Positions 19,673 through 28,067 of a stretch of 64,000 nt of DNA are shown here, one piece after another. Both the position numbers and the translations under genes were made by a program. Under the pieces are notes generated by a model. That model worked only from the letters and a program-made list of their open reading frames with translations. It was not told the origin of the DNA and did no database searches. The DNA comes from Erysipelotrichaceae bacterium (GTDB lineage: Bacteria; Bacillota_I; Bacilli_A; RFN20; CAG-826): the NCBI GenBank assembly GCA_015058945.1, contig SVBF01000018.1, forward strand, positions 62,001-126,000. The letters are read 5' to 3'. The stretch's first letter is position 1, and every line of letters begins with the position of its first letter.

Positions 19673-21322
19673 ATGTCATTCGTCGTCGAAATCCGCGACC
19701 ACAAGTTCACCTTGGACAAAAAGACGTCCATCCTCGATATCATCCGCCCCTACGACCCCGAGAAGCGTGCCGTCGCCGCGAGGGTCAACAACAGGGTCCG
19801 CGAACTCACTTACGAAGTAAACCGCGACTGCGTCGTCGAGATCCTCACCGTCAAGGACCGCGAGGCCATCAAGGTCTATGAGGCGTCGTTACGCTACGTC
19901 GTCGCCATGGCCTTCGCCCGCTGCTACCCGGAATTAAAGATCCGTTTCGCTTATAACGTCTCGCGTTCCATCTCGATCCATTTCCGCGATCAGAAGGCCG
20001 TCGCCACCACCGCGATGCTCCTTAAGGTCACCCATGAGATCGACCGCATCATCGCCGCCGATTTCCCCCTTAAGCGCATGAAAGTCTCCCTCGAGGAGGC
20101 CGCAAAGGTCTATGACGAGCTCGGCTATGAGGACAAGAAGGCCATTCTTCAATATCGTCCCGAGACCAACGCCCACCTCTATTCCTGCGACGGATACCTC
20201 AACTACATGTATTCGCACATGGTCCCGAGCACCGGCTACCTCCACGACTACAAACTTCGCCTCTACGCGCCGGGCTTCATGCTCCAATATCCGCGTTCGG
20301 AGGAAGAAGGCGTGATCCCGCCCTTCCAGGACGATCCGACCTTCAACCGCACCCTGAAGGAATCCCATGACTGGGCCAAGATCGTCGGCAGCGACACCGT
20401 CGCCGGCATCAACAATTCCATCAAGAACCGCGGCACGATCGAATTCATCAACCTCTGCGAGGCGCGCCATAACCGCATGCTCTGCGAACTCGGCCAGCTC
20501 ATCGAGGACGACATCGACGACATCTCCCTCATCTGCGTCGCCGGCCCCTCCTCTTCCGGCAAGACCACCTTCGCCAACCGCCTCCGCATCGAGCTCCTTT
20601 CCCGCGGCATCAACCCGATCCGCATCTCCCTCGATGACTATTACCTACCGAAATCCCAAGCCCCGCTCGATAGTGAGGGCAAGCCCGACCTCGAGCACAT
20701 CGAGGCCCTCGACATCGCCCTCTTCAACCAGAACATGCTCGACCTCATCAACGGTGAGACGGTTACCTTACCGAAATTCGACTTCCAGCTCGGCAAAAGG
20801 GTCGAGGGACGCACCATCCACGTCGGCAAGAACGAGCCGATCATCATCGAAGGCATCCACGCCCTCAACGATCGCATGACCATCGATATCCCGAAGTCGG
20901 CCAAGTTCAAGATCTTCATCGCCCCGCAGGCCCAGCTTAACATCGATGACCATAACCCCCTTTCCCTCACCGACTTGCGTTTGATCCGCCGCATCGTCCG
21001 CGACTACAAGTTCCGCAACGCCTCCGCCGAAGAGACCCTCTCCATGTGGCCGAGCGTCCGCGCTGGCGAATTCCGCTGGATCTACGCCTGCCAAGAAGGC
21101 TCGGATTATGTCTATAACTCCATGCTTTCCTACGAACTCCCGGTCATGAAGAAGTACGCGTTGCCCTTGCTCCACGCGATCGAGGTCGACTCCCCCTACT
21201 TCCCCACCGCCCAACGCCTCATCCGCATGCTCAAATATTTCATCGACATGCCGGACGAATGGGTGCCGAGCAACTCGTTGATGCGCGAATTCATCGGCGG
21301 TTCCTGCTACGCGGACGTCTGA
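19673..21322 (+). CDS. TGS-domain/uridine-kinase-like nucleoside kinase
   Basis: The 549-aa protein has an N-terminal TGS-like and threonyl-tRNA-synthetase editing-like region (MSFVVEIRDHKFTLDKKTSI), followed from about residue 285 by a P-loop kinase domain related to uridine kinase (VAGPSSSGKTTFANRLRIEL, then ISLDDYYLP). This architecture is common in Clostridia and Mollicutes and is annotated as nucleoside kinase. It probably phosphorylates uridine or cytidine, but the specificity is not proven. The start at 19673 is supported by TAGGAGGTTCACC. A bidirectional terminator follows. Confidence 0.88.
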   Translation: MSFVVEIRDHKFTLDKKTSILDIIRPYDPEKRAVAARVNNRVRELTYEVNRDCVVEILTVKDREAIKVYEASLRYVVAMAFARCYPELKIRFAYNVSRSISIHFRDQKAVATTAMLLKVTHEIDRIIAADFPLKRMKVSLEEAAKVYDELGYEDKKAILQYRPETNAHLYSCDGYLNYMYSHMVPSTGYLHDYKLRLYAPGFMLQYPRSEEEGVIPPFQDDPTFNRTLKESHDWAKIVGSDTVAGINNSIKNRGTIEFINLCEARHNRMLCELGQLIEDDIDDISLICVAGPSSSGKTTFANRLRIELLSRGINPIRISLDDYYLPKSQAPLDSEGKPDLEHIEALDIALFNQNMLDLINGETVTLPKFDFQLGKRVEGRTIHVGKNEPIIIEGIHALNDRMTIDIPKSAKFKIFIAPQAQLNIDDHNPLSLTDLRLIRRIVRDYKFRNASAEETLSMWPSVRAGEFRWIYACQEGSDYVYNSMLSYELPVMKKYALPLLHAIEVDSPYFPTAQRLIRMLKYFIDMPDEWVPSNSLMREFIGGSCYADV

Positions 21323-21341
21323 TTCCAAAAGCATAAGAAAA

Positions 21342-21373
21342 CGGAGCTTTCCCAAAAGGATCGCTCCGATTTT
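21342..21373. terminator. Bidirectional intrinsic terminator
   Basis: CGGAGC at 21342-21347 pairs with GCTCCG at 21363-21368, with a T-run on the plus side and an A-run on the other. It lies between the converging nucleoside kinase and STAS-kinase genes and can serve both. Confidence 0.7.
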
Positions 21374-21375
21374 TC

Positions 21376-22548
21376 TTACTTGCCTAAGTCGAGGTCGTCG
21401 ATGGACGAGAGCAACTCGTGGAGGCGGGAGAGCGCCTTGGAGAGCCTACCGTTTTGATCGCGATGGTAATGGATCGTCTGATAGGCGAGGTGGGCGGTGC
21501 TTAGCAGCTCGATCTTGCGACGGATCAAATCCAGTTCCGCCTCGGTTTTGCCGGGGAAATAGATGGAAATCAATGCGTCATAAAGTTCGTCGAGCACCTT
21601 TTGGGGCACGCCGAAGAATTCCGAGGCATTGTTTGGCTCGGCCTCGTTATAGGCCTTCGCGGAGAGATAGATGCCCTCGAGTTCGAAGATGGGGTTGCCT
21701 AGGGCCACCGAATCCATATCGATGAGCAAAGGCTCACCGTTTTGGACGAGGATGTTCTTGATGTGGAAATCGCCGTGGGTGAGGGTTCCCGTATCCGGGA
21801 TGGCCCGGATCATGGAAATGAGCTTTTGGTAATCCGCCTTAGGCATGACGCCATCGAGCAAGGCGAGTTTCTGCAGCAAGGGTTCCTTGCATTCGCCTAG
21901 TCCCGAATCCGAGGCCACGGTATGGGTGATCTTATAGGAGAGGTCGGCGTACATTTTCTTGTATTCTTCGAAGCGGTCGGGATTGGCGAGGATCAAATCG
22001 CGTAAGGAGGCGCAGTCGAGCATCTCGAAGACGACGCCGAGGCGGTCCCCCACTTTGACGACGTCGAAGCTGATCGCGGTAGGGATGCCATAGATGAACG
22101 CCTTCTTCGCGGCGTCGATCTCGGCGCGGATGCTCTTCATCGAGCGTTCGCCGCGGAAGACCTTGACGATGCTATCGCCGCTTAAACGATAGACGATCGC
22201 GGTAAAACCCTCGCCGACGATGGGTTTGCCCTCGACGGAGACTTCGCGCAGCATCCGTTCGATGGGCATCATCTCGGTAAAGCCGGTCATCTCGAGGATG
22301 TCGTAAACCTCGGGACGGACGTTGATGATCCTTAGGCTAGGATAGGAATGCCACAAAGTGAGGACGATGCGTAGGCCCGCGCTGGTGATGTATTGGAGTT
22401 CCTTGGCGTCGATGGTGAGCGTTTGGACACCCTTCTTGGGCAGAAGGCCATCGATTTTCTTTTTGACCTCGGGGGCGTTATTGGAATCGATTTGGCCCTC
22501 GAGTAAAAGGGTGAAGTCGGCATTATTCTTGTTTAAAGTGACGTTCAT
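21376..22548 (-). CDS. STAS domain fused to APH-type kinase
   Basis: Residues 1-100 form a STAS domain of the anti-sigma-antagonist type (FTLLLEGQIDSNNAPEVKKK, then LQYITSAGLRIVLTL with the usual phosphorylatable Ser). Residues 110-390 form an aminoglycoside-phosphotransferase-like kinase resembling TIGR02172: VGEGFTAIVYRLSGDSIVKVF at the nucleotide loop, intact catalytic loop THGDFHIKNIL and metal motif LLIDMDSV. STAS normally senses or binds a partner in regulatory switches, so fusion to an intact kinase suggests a signalling or small-molecule kinase. The ATG overlaps the upstream stop by four bases. It is the last gene of the glpK cluster. Confidence 0.85.
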   Translation of the reverse strand: MNVTLNKNNADFTLLLEGQIDSNNAPEVKKKIDGLLPKKGVQTLTIDAKELQYITSAGLRIVLTLWHSYPSLRIINVRPEVYDILEMTGFTEMMPIERMLREVSVEGKPIVGEGFTAIVYRLSGDSIVKVFRGERSMKSIRAEIDAAKKAFIYGIPTAISFDVVKVGDRLGVVFEMLDCASLRDLILANPDRFEEYKKMYADLSYKITHTVASDSGLGECKEPLLQKLALLDGVMPKADYQKLISMIRAIPDTGTLTHGDFHIKNILVQNGEPLLIDMDSVALGNPIFELEGIYLSAKAYNEAEPNNASEFFGVPQKVLDELYDALISIYFPGKTEAELDLIRRKIELLSTAHLAYQTIHYHRDQNGRLSKALSRLHELLSSIDDLDLGK

Positions 22549-23678
22549 GGGTTGATCTTGGGCTCCTCTTTGTCGGCTTTGGGGGTGGTCGTCAGGCTCG
22601 CGAAGGATTTTTGTATTTCTTTGAAAGCCGCGAGCAATTCCCAGTAATAGAGTTGCCTCATCTGGGTGTAGCGTTGCTTCTCTTCGTCGGAGATGGTCGA
22701 CATGTAGATGGTCGTGAAGATCTTCTCCAACCGGAAGAAGGACTCATAGAGGTTCAGCAAGGCGACGTGGAAGACATAGTTCTTCCGCGAATAGATAAGC
22801 AATGGGGAACTATGGGCGATCTCGCTCGACATCTCATAGACCTTGGAATATTGGCTTAGCCCCGCGGCGGCTTGCACCCCATCGCGGAAATTGAGTTTGA
22901 CTTCCTCGCCACTCGGATTGGGTAAGGCATAGAGCCAACCATATTCGATGAAGCGCTTCATGTCCTTGGATTTGAGCCCGGCGTCGCGCATCTCGGACTT
23001 GATGTCGACGAAGACGCGGTCGGTCGCCTCCTTGCTCTCGATCGCCCCGCGGAAGGCGGCGGCGTAGCGCATGTGGCGGAGGTAACGCTCCACCACCGGA
23101 GCGCCGTGCTTGACGATGACTTGGAGGATGCATTCGTTCTCGTGGAGGGTGCGCCAGGTGGAAAAAGCTTCGGTCTCAAAGCCACCCTCGAGCAGGGTCG
23201 CGACGCACTTGGCGATGCTGAAGCCCTTGGACATGATATCGACGATCAAGGTCTCCTTTGGGTCGTTTTTCTTATAACGCGAAAGCATGCCGAGGATGAA
23301 GTTCAAATAGAGGTCGATCGTCGACATGAAGGGAGAAAAGCGCGAGGTCAGTTTCCCGCTTTGATAGGCGAGGTGTTCGTTCGTGCAATATTTGTCGAGC
23401 GAGACGGAGGCGAGGAAGGAAAGATAATCGTCCTTCTCGATCAGGTCGGACTCTTTTTGATCCGGGTGGGTCACGAGATAGAACGAATGTTCGTTGATGA
23501 CGTACAAAGCCAAAGAGACGGGGTTGATGGCCATCGCGTCCATCCGCGGGGAAAGGGTGGTGACGCTTTTCGCCCCCTCCTCGGTCAGCGTAAAGGCTCG
23601 ATAGAGAAACTCGCGGTCAAAACGATCGGGGACCCCGACGGTTTTGAGGAGTTGAAAAAAAGCCTCTTTCTGCTGCAT
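22545..23678 (-). CDS. DUF5677-like helical protein
   Basis: The 377-aa protein is mostly helical, without signal peptide or membrane segments. The central TWRTLHENECILQVIVKHG and the later YEMSSEIAHSS resemble the conserved Arg-Glu and Ser/His signatures of DUF5677-type proteins, which are of unknown function. I cannot confirm this without a profile search. Although only 18 bases follow the upstream stop, a TATGAT box lies six bases before the ATG, suggesting its own leaderless promoter. It overlaps the STAS-kinase gene by ATGA, so the two are probably functional partners. Confidence 0.7.
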   Translation of the reverse strand: MQQKEAFFQLLKTVGVPDRFDREFLYRAFTLTEEGAKSVTTLSPRMDAMAINPVSLALYVINEHSFYLVTHPDQKESDLIEKDDYLSFLASVSLDKYCTNEHLAYQSGKLTSRFSPFMSTIDLYLNFILGMLSRYKKNDPKETLIVDIMSKGFSIAKCVATLLEGGFETEAFSTWRTLHENECILQVIVKHGAPVVERYLRHMRYAAAFRGAIESKEATDRVFVDIKSEMRDAGLKSKDMKRFIEYGWLYALPNPSGEEVKLNFRDGVQAAAGLSQYSKVYEMSSEIAHSSPLLIYSRKNYVFHVALLNLYESFFRLEKIFTTIYMSTISDEEKQRYTQMRQLYYWELLAAFKEIQKSFASLTTTPKADKEEPKINP

Positions 23679-23684
23679 GGGAAC

Positions 23685-23690
23685 ATCATA
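23685..23690 (-). promoter_or_regulatory. -10 box of the DUF5677-like gene, leaderless configuration
   Basis: On the minus strand TATGAT is followed by six bases and the ATG at 23678. It sits within the short gap after the preceding gene, so it would be an internal operon promoter. Confidence 0.45.
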
Positions 23691-23696
23691 CCGCGC

Positions 23697-24494
23697 CTAT
23701 CCTTTTATGGCAAAGGCGCGGGCGTATAGCGATGGGTGGGACAAGAAGCGTCCCTCATTATAAACGCGACGCTCTTCCCGGACGTTTTTCGGGGCGAGAT
23801 GGAGTTCAGCGAGGGCTTCGGGCGGGAGGCGGTCTTCGCTTTCTTCTTCCGCGGGAATCTCCAAATAGAGGACTTTCGCGTCGCTTGGGGCAAAGGGGCC
23901 TTTGAGGCGCGGCAAGGCGGCGAGATCGCTAGGCAAAGCCATATCCCCGTCATATCGGAGATAGGCATCCCCTGCTCCGATTTCTTTCAAAACCGAGGAC
24001 AAATAAGCGCAGCAAGAAGCGAAATCGCCCTGCAAATCCCTCTTCTTTTCCTCACCAAAGCGCGGTTGGCCCAAATCCCAATTTAGGGAGATGTTAGGCA
24101 AATCCTGCAACGCTTCGGCGATACTTTTGCCTTCGTGGTAACCGCGGATGATGATGGTCTTGCCGCAGAAGATGTTCGCGGGATCTTCCTTATGGACGAA
24201 AAGCCCTTCGGCCAAAAAGGCGGAGACGAGGGGTTCGAATTCGATGAGTCGCTCGTTCTTATACGGTCCGCCGACCATTTTGCGTAGATAGTCCAAATCG
24301 CGTGGGTCGAACCCTAAGGAAGCGAGACGTTCCTTCGCCCCCGCCGCCACTTTGAATTCGAACAAAGAGCAAACTTCCTCGTAGCTGAAGGAAAGGAATC
24401 GCTCTTCGGGGAAGGCGGCGCGATAGGCGGATAGGTAATTCGACTCGGATTCCGGGGCGATAAGGACGGCCCCATCATAATGACGGGAGACCAT
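23697..24494 (-). CDS. Hypothetical protein
   Basis: The 265-aa soluble protein is not recognised. The N-terminus (MVSRHYDGAVLIAPESESN, then EERFLSFSYEEVCSLF) recalls the N-terminal module of helicase/nuclease-like proteins of the AddB/RecB type. However, the helicase and nuclease motifs are absent, so it could be a shortened remnant or an independent protein. The ATG lies five bases after the glpK stop. The only ribosome-binding candidate is a weak AAGAGAAAA in the glpK end. Confidence 0.6.
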   Translation of the reverse strand: MVSRHYDGAVLIAPESESNYLSAYRAAFPEERFLSFSYEEVCSLFEFKVAAGAKERLASLGFDPRDLDYLRKMVGGPYKNERLIEFEPLVSAFLAEGLFVHKEDPANIFCGKTIIIRGYHEGKSIAEALQDLPNISLNWDLGQPRFGEEKKRDLQGDFASCCAYLSSVLKEIGAGDAYLRYDGDMALPSDLAALPRLKGPFAPSDAKVLYLEIPAEEESEDRLPPEALAELHLAPKNVREERRVYNEGRFLSHPSLYARAFAIKG

Positions 24495-24499
24495 GTTAT

Positions 24500-25987
24500 T
24501 TATTTTCTCTTGGGTTTGAAGGCCCGCGCGGCGTTAACGGCGCATAGCCACCCTTCATAGAGTTCGTCGCATTCCTCGCGGCTCATCTTCGGGGTGTAGA
24601 TCTTCTTCACTTCGTGGCAGGAGAGGATGTCCTTCTTATCCTTCCAGAAACCGCAGGCGAGCCCGGCGAAATAACCGGCCCCTAACGCAGTCGTCTCTAG
24701 GCAGGACGGGAGATGGACTTCGCATTGGAGGATGTCGGATTGGAATTGCATCAAAAGTCCGTTGTTGGAAGCTCCGCCATCGACGCGGAGGGAGACGAGC
24801 TCTAGGCCCGCCTCGCGCTTCATGGCCTCGATGACGTCCTTGGATTGATAGGCGATGGATTCTAAGCCGGCTCTGGTGATGTGATGACGTTCGGCCCCAC
24901 GGGTCAAGCCAAAGATCGCGCCTCTAGCCTCGTCGTCCCACCACGGGGTTCCTAAGCCGACAAAGGCCGGCACGAAATAGACCCCGGCGGTGTCTTTGAC
25001 TTTGGAGGCATAGTATTCCGAATCGCTGGAATCCTCGAACCAACGCGTCTGATCGCGCAGCCACTGTACGATGGCCCCACCGATGAAGACGGAGCCTTCC
25101 AAGGCATAAGTCGTTTTGCCGTTGACCCTCCAGGCGACGGTCGTAAGTAGGCCCGCCTTGGAGAGGATGGGGACACTGCCAATGTTCATCAGCATGAAGC
25201 AGCCGGTGCCATAGGTGTTCTTGGATTCGCCGACCTCGAAGCAGCATTGTCCGAACAAGGCGGCCTGCTGGTCGCCGGCGACGCCATGGATATGGACGTG
25301 GCCCGCGAAGAAGCTCGCCTCGCCGAAGTCGCAGGAATTGTCCTTGACCTCGGGAAGCATCTTCATCGGGATGTTCCAAATCGCGCATAGCTCGGGATCG
25401 TAGGACATCGTGAAGATGTTATAGAGCATGGTGCGCGAGGCGTTACTGACGTCGGTCGCGTGCACTTTACCTTTGGTAAGTTTGTAGATGAGCCAGGAGT
25501 CGATCGTGCCGAACATCAATTCGCCCTTTTCGGCGCGTTCTTGGCCGTTATCGACATGGTCGAGAATATAACGGATCTTCGACGCGGAGAAATAAGGGTT
25601 CATGCGCAGTCCGGTGCGGGATTGGATGAAATCCATCTTGTCCATGCGCTCGTCGCAAAGTTCTTGAGTTTGCTTGGACTGCCAGACGATGGCATTATGG
25701 ATGGCCTTGCCGGTGGCTTTGTCCCACACCACCGCCGTCTCGCGTTGGTTGGTGATGCCGATCGCGGCCACGTCGTTCATGCTCGCGCCGGAGACGACGA
25801 GAAGTTCGTTGATGACGTCGATGACGGAGATCCAAATGCGGTCGGCGTCCACCTCGACCCAGCCGGGCTGGGGAAAAAGGCAATCGACGGGGCGCTGGGC
25901 CTTGAATGCAGCGTTGCCTTTACGGTCGATTAAAATGGCACGCGTCGAAGTCGTGCCTTGGTCAATGGCCAAGATGTATTTCTTCAT
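24500..25987 (-). CDS. glpK: Glycerol kinase
   Basis: GlpK phosphorylates glycerol to sn-glycerol 3-phosphate with ATP. The 495-aa protein opens with MKKYILAIDQGTTSTRAIL and contains GVAGDQQAALFG and TYGTGCFMLMN, the FGGY-family signatures. Enterococcal and bacillar enzymes have a His in YHFFG that is phosphorylated by HPr. Here the equivalent stretch reads ASFFAG, so this control site seems absent. I chose the ATG at 25987 over an upstream in-frame TTG because homology begins there. TATAAT ends seven bases before it (leaderless). No glycerol facilitator or GlpO/GlpD is adjacent. Confidence 0.96.
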   Translation of the reverse strand: MKKYILAIDQGTTSTRAILIDRKGNAAFKAQRPVDCLFPQPGWVEVDADRIWISVIDVINELLVVSGASMNDVAAIGITNQRETAVVWDKATGKAIHNAIVWQSKQTQELCDERMDKMDFIQSRTGLRMNPYFSASKIRYILDHVDNGQERAEKGELMFGTIDSWLIYKLTKGKVHATDVSNASRTMLYNIFTMSYDPELCAIWNIPMKMLPEVKDNSCDFGEASFFAGHVHIHGVAGDQQAALFGQCCFEVGESKNTYGTGCFMLMNIGSVPILSKAGLLTTVAWRVNGKTTYALEGSVFIGGAIVQWLRDQTRWFEDSSDSEYYASKVKDTAGVYFVPAFVGLGTPWWDDEARGAIFGLTRGAERHHITRAGLESIAYQSKDVIEAMKREAGLELVSLRVDGGASNNGLLMQFQSDILQCEVHLPSCLETTALGAGYFAGLACGFWKDKKDILSCHEVKKIYTPKMSREECDELYEGWLCAVNAARAFKPKRK

Positions 25988-25994
25988 GGGCAGT

Positions 25995-26000
25995 ATTATA
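25995..26000 (-). promoter_or_regulatory. -10 box of glpK, leaderless configuration
   Basis: TATAAT on the minus strand is followed by ACTGCCC and the ATG, a 7-base gap. No Shine-Dalgarno is present. Confidence 0.65.
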
Positions 26001-26061
26001 CAATCGACCGAGCCAAAACGCGCGCCAAAACAGACGGAACGCTCTTTTCGTCTTAACAATA

Positions 26062-26094
26062 AAGAAAACCGCGCGGGTTCGAACGCCCACGCGG
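26062..26094 (-). terminator. Intrinsic terminator of the yigZ-pepP unit
   Basis: On the minus strand CCGCGTGGG and CCCGCGCGG form a 9-bp stem with one G-U pair and an 8-base loop, followed by TTTTC. It lies 10 bases after the pepP stop. Confidence 0.75.
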
Positions 26095-26104
26095 CGAAGT
26101 CTCG

Positions 26105-27373
26105 TCAATGACGTTGACGGTAGAAGGCCTCGATGTCGGGGATTTCTTTGATGATGTCCTTGGTGAGGACCTCGCAGCCGTCTTTAGTGATGAGGAGGTC
26201 GTCCTCGATGCGCACGCCGATGCCAAGTTCCTTGAAATATAGGCCGGGTTCATCCGAGATGACGTTACCCGCGACCAAGGGTTCCTCGCGGCTACCCGGG
26301 TCATGGGTGTCCAAACCGATATGGTGGGAGACGCCGTGGAAATAATAGTTTTTGATCTCGTCCTTATCTTGGATCAAACGATGGCTGAGGCATTCCGAAG
26401 CCAAATATTCGATGGTGAAGGATTGAAGTTCCTTGATGGAGCGTCCGGGGCGGGCGAAATTGGCGACGGCCTTATTCGCGCCCAAGACAATGGAATAGAT
26501 GGTGCGTTGCAAGTCCGTGAAGACGCCGTCGGCGGGGACGGTGCGGGAGACGTCGGCGCAATATAAACCATGGCGGGAGCCGAGATCCATGAGGACCATG
26601 TCACCGGGTTCAATCTTCTTAAACGGGGTTGGGTAATGGAGGCAGGTCGTATTCACACCAGAGGCGAGGATGGTCGGGAAGGCCGTGCCCTGATAGGCGG
26701 AGCAATCGTTGATGACGCGATGAAATTCGTTCGCGACCTCGTATTCGTAGACGCCGGGCTTGATCTTGGCCATGGCGCTCGCGATGCCGACTTTGGTGGC
26801 CTCGATGGCCACGCGAAGTTCCTCAACTTCGTTCGGGGATTTGACCATGCGCAAGCCGACGATGATCGGATAGGCGTCGATGACTTCGAGCTTCGTGCTG
26901 AATAGCTCCAAGGATTTACGGTAATCCTCGATGTCGGTGTCCTCGGCGACTTTCTGTTCCTTTTCCAAATCGAGATAGACCTTATGGAGGGCAGGGAAAT
27001 CGGAGAATTCGCCGGTGATCGCGGTTTGAACGCGAGAAGAAAGGGCGCTATTGAGGAGGACGTTCCTCACGCCGGAGATCTCGCCGGCCTCCGTCGGGGT
27101 GAGGCGTTTGCCGTACCATTTCTCCTTGACCGGGTCGAAGGGCAGGATCAAAAGGTATTCGCGTTCCTCGCCGCCGCTTTTGATGAGCAGCAAGACGGAA
27201 TCCTCTTGGGTGATGCCGGTGAGGTAAAAGAAATTGCGGTTCACCTCAAAGGGGTAATTCTCGTCGGCGGAGCATTTCTTACCCACACCCGAGAAGATGA
27301 TCGCGAGGGATTCCTCCTCCATCTTGGAGAAGAAGCTCGCGCGGCGGGATTGGTATTCGGTATAGGGAATCAT
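26105..27373 (-). CDS. pepP: Xaa-Pro aminopeptidase (peptidase M24)
   Basis: The 422-aa protein joins an N-terminal aminopeptidase P domain (MIPYTEYQSRRASFFSKMEE) to a C-terminal pita-bread M24 domain. All five metal ligands are visible: two Asp in VLMDLGSRHGLYCADVSRTV, His in GVSHHIGLDTHD, Glu in SDEPGLYF and Glu in RIEDDLLI. It removes N-terminal residues before proline in the cytosol. The ATG overlaps the yigZ stop (ATGA) and has AGGAGG eight bases upstream. Confidence 0.95.
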   Translation of the reverse strand: MIPYTEYQSRRASFFSKMEEESLAIIFSGVGKKCSADENYPFEVNRNFFYLTGITQEDSVLLLIKSGGEEREYLLILPFDPVKEKWYGKRLTPTEAGEISGVRNVLLNSALSSRVQTAITGEFSDFPALHKVYLDLEKEQKVAEDTDIEDYRKSLELFSTKLEVIDAYPIIVGLRMVKSPNEVEELRVAIEATKVGIASAMAKIKPGVYEYEVANEFHRVINDCSAYQGTAFPTILASGVNTTCLHYPTPFKKIEPGDMVLMDLGSRHGLYCADVSRTVPADGVFTDLQRTIYSIVLGANKAVANFARPGRSIKELQSFTIEYLASECLSHRLIQDKDEIKNYYFHGVSHHIGLDTHDPGSREEPLVAGNVISDEPGLYFKELGIGVRIEDDLLITKDGCEVLTKDIIKEIPDIEAFYRQRH

Positions 27374-27978
27374 GGTTTGACCTCCTGAAGTACGTGACGG
27401 ATTTCCGGTTCGGGCAAGACGAGGTCGAATAGGCCTACCGCCTCACCAAACCCCGTAAGTCTAGCACCACTATGGATTTCCGCGCGCACATTTATTGCAA
27501 ATTCGACCTTTTCGAGTGAAAAAGACAGGCGTTTTGCATGGCTTCTTAGGATTTCATACTCCGAATAGGACACCTCAATCGGATAGACGAACACGTCAGA
27601 ATAGGCGCCAAGGCGAGCGTTTTGAATCGCATTCTCCGCGCTATAGAGGAAGGCGCGGCGAAGGCGGGGGATGCCAAGTTTCGACCCGCCGAAATACCTT
27701 GCGACGATCAATACGCCATCGATCTCTTTATCCTCGAGCAAACTCATCATCGGCCGCCCCGCAGAACCCCCAGGCTCGCCGTCGTCACTGGATTTGCTTA
27801 GGCCGTTAAGACAATAGGCATAGGGATAATGGTCGGCCTTAGGATGATCTTTCTTGAACTGGTCGTATAGCGTCTTGAAGTCCTCGACCGAAGGCAAAGG
27901 GAATAGCCCCGTGACAAAGGTCGAGGCGAGGTCTTTCTCTTCTCCTAAGGATGGCGACAAAGGCACTTTTCGGCTCAT
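27370..27978 (-). CDS. YigZ/IMPACT family protein
   Basis: The 202-aa protein has the N-terminal IMPACT domain (KADHYPYAYCLNGLSKSSDDGEPGGSAGRP is the recognisable region, near residues 45-75) and a C-terminal DUF1949-like EF-G domain IV-type fold. YigZ proteins are conserved and proposed to act in translation regulation or as peptidase-related factors, but no reaction is settled. The ATG at 27978 is chosen because CATAAT ends seven bases before it. An in-frame ATT at 27987 is unlikely. It is coupled to pepP. Confidence 0.88.
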   Translation of the reverse strand: MSRKVPLSPSLGEEKDLASTFVTGLFPLPSVEDFKTLYDQFKKDHPKADHYPYAYCLNGLSKSSDDGEPGGSAGRPMMSLLEDKEIDGVLIVARYFGGSKLGIPRLRRAFLYSAENAIQNARLGAYSDVFVYPIEVSYSEYEILRSHAKRLSFSLEKVEFAINVRAEIHSGARLTGFGEAVGLFDLVLPEPEIRHVLQEVKP

Positions 27979-27985
27979 GGCTATC

Positions 27986-27991
27986 ATTATG
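27986..27991 (-). promoter_or_regulatory. -10 box of yigZ, leaderless configuration
   Basis: The minus strand reads TTGG-CATAAT, then GATAGCC and ATG, a 7-base gap. No Shine-Dalgarno is present. Confidence 0.55.
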
Positions 27992-28049
27992 CCAACAATA
28001 AGCGCAGGGGAGCGAGCGCAAATTATGTTCGCGAGAAGTTGCCCCGTGT

Positions 28050-28055
28050 TAGAAT
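28050..28055 (+). promoter_or_regulatory. -10 box of CPBP protease gene
   Basis: TAGAAT ends 12 bases before the ATG at 28068, leaving an expected leader of only about six bases with no Shine-Dalgarno. Confidence 0.45.
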
Positions 28056-28067
28056 TGCCCCGTCAAC

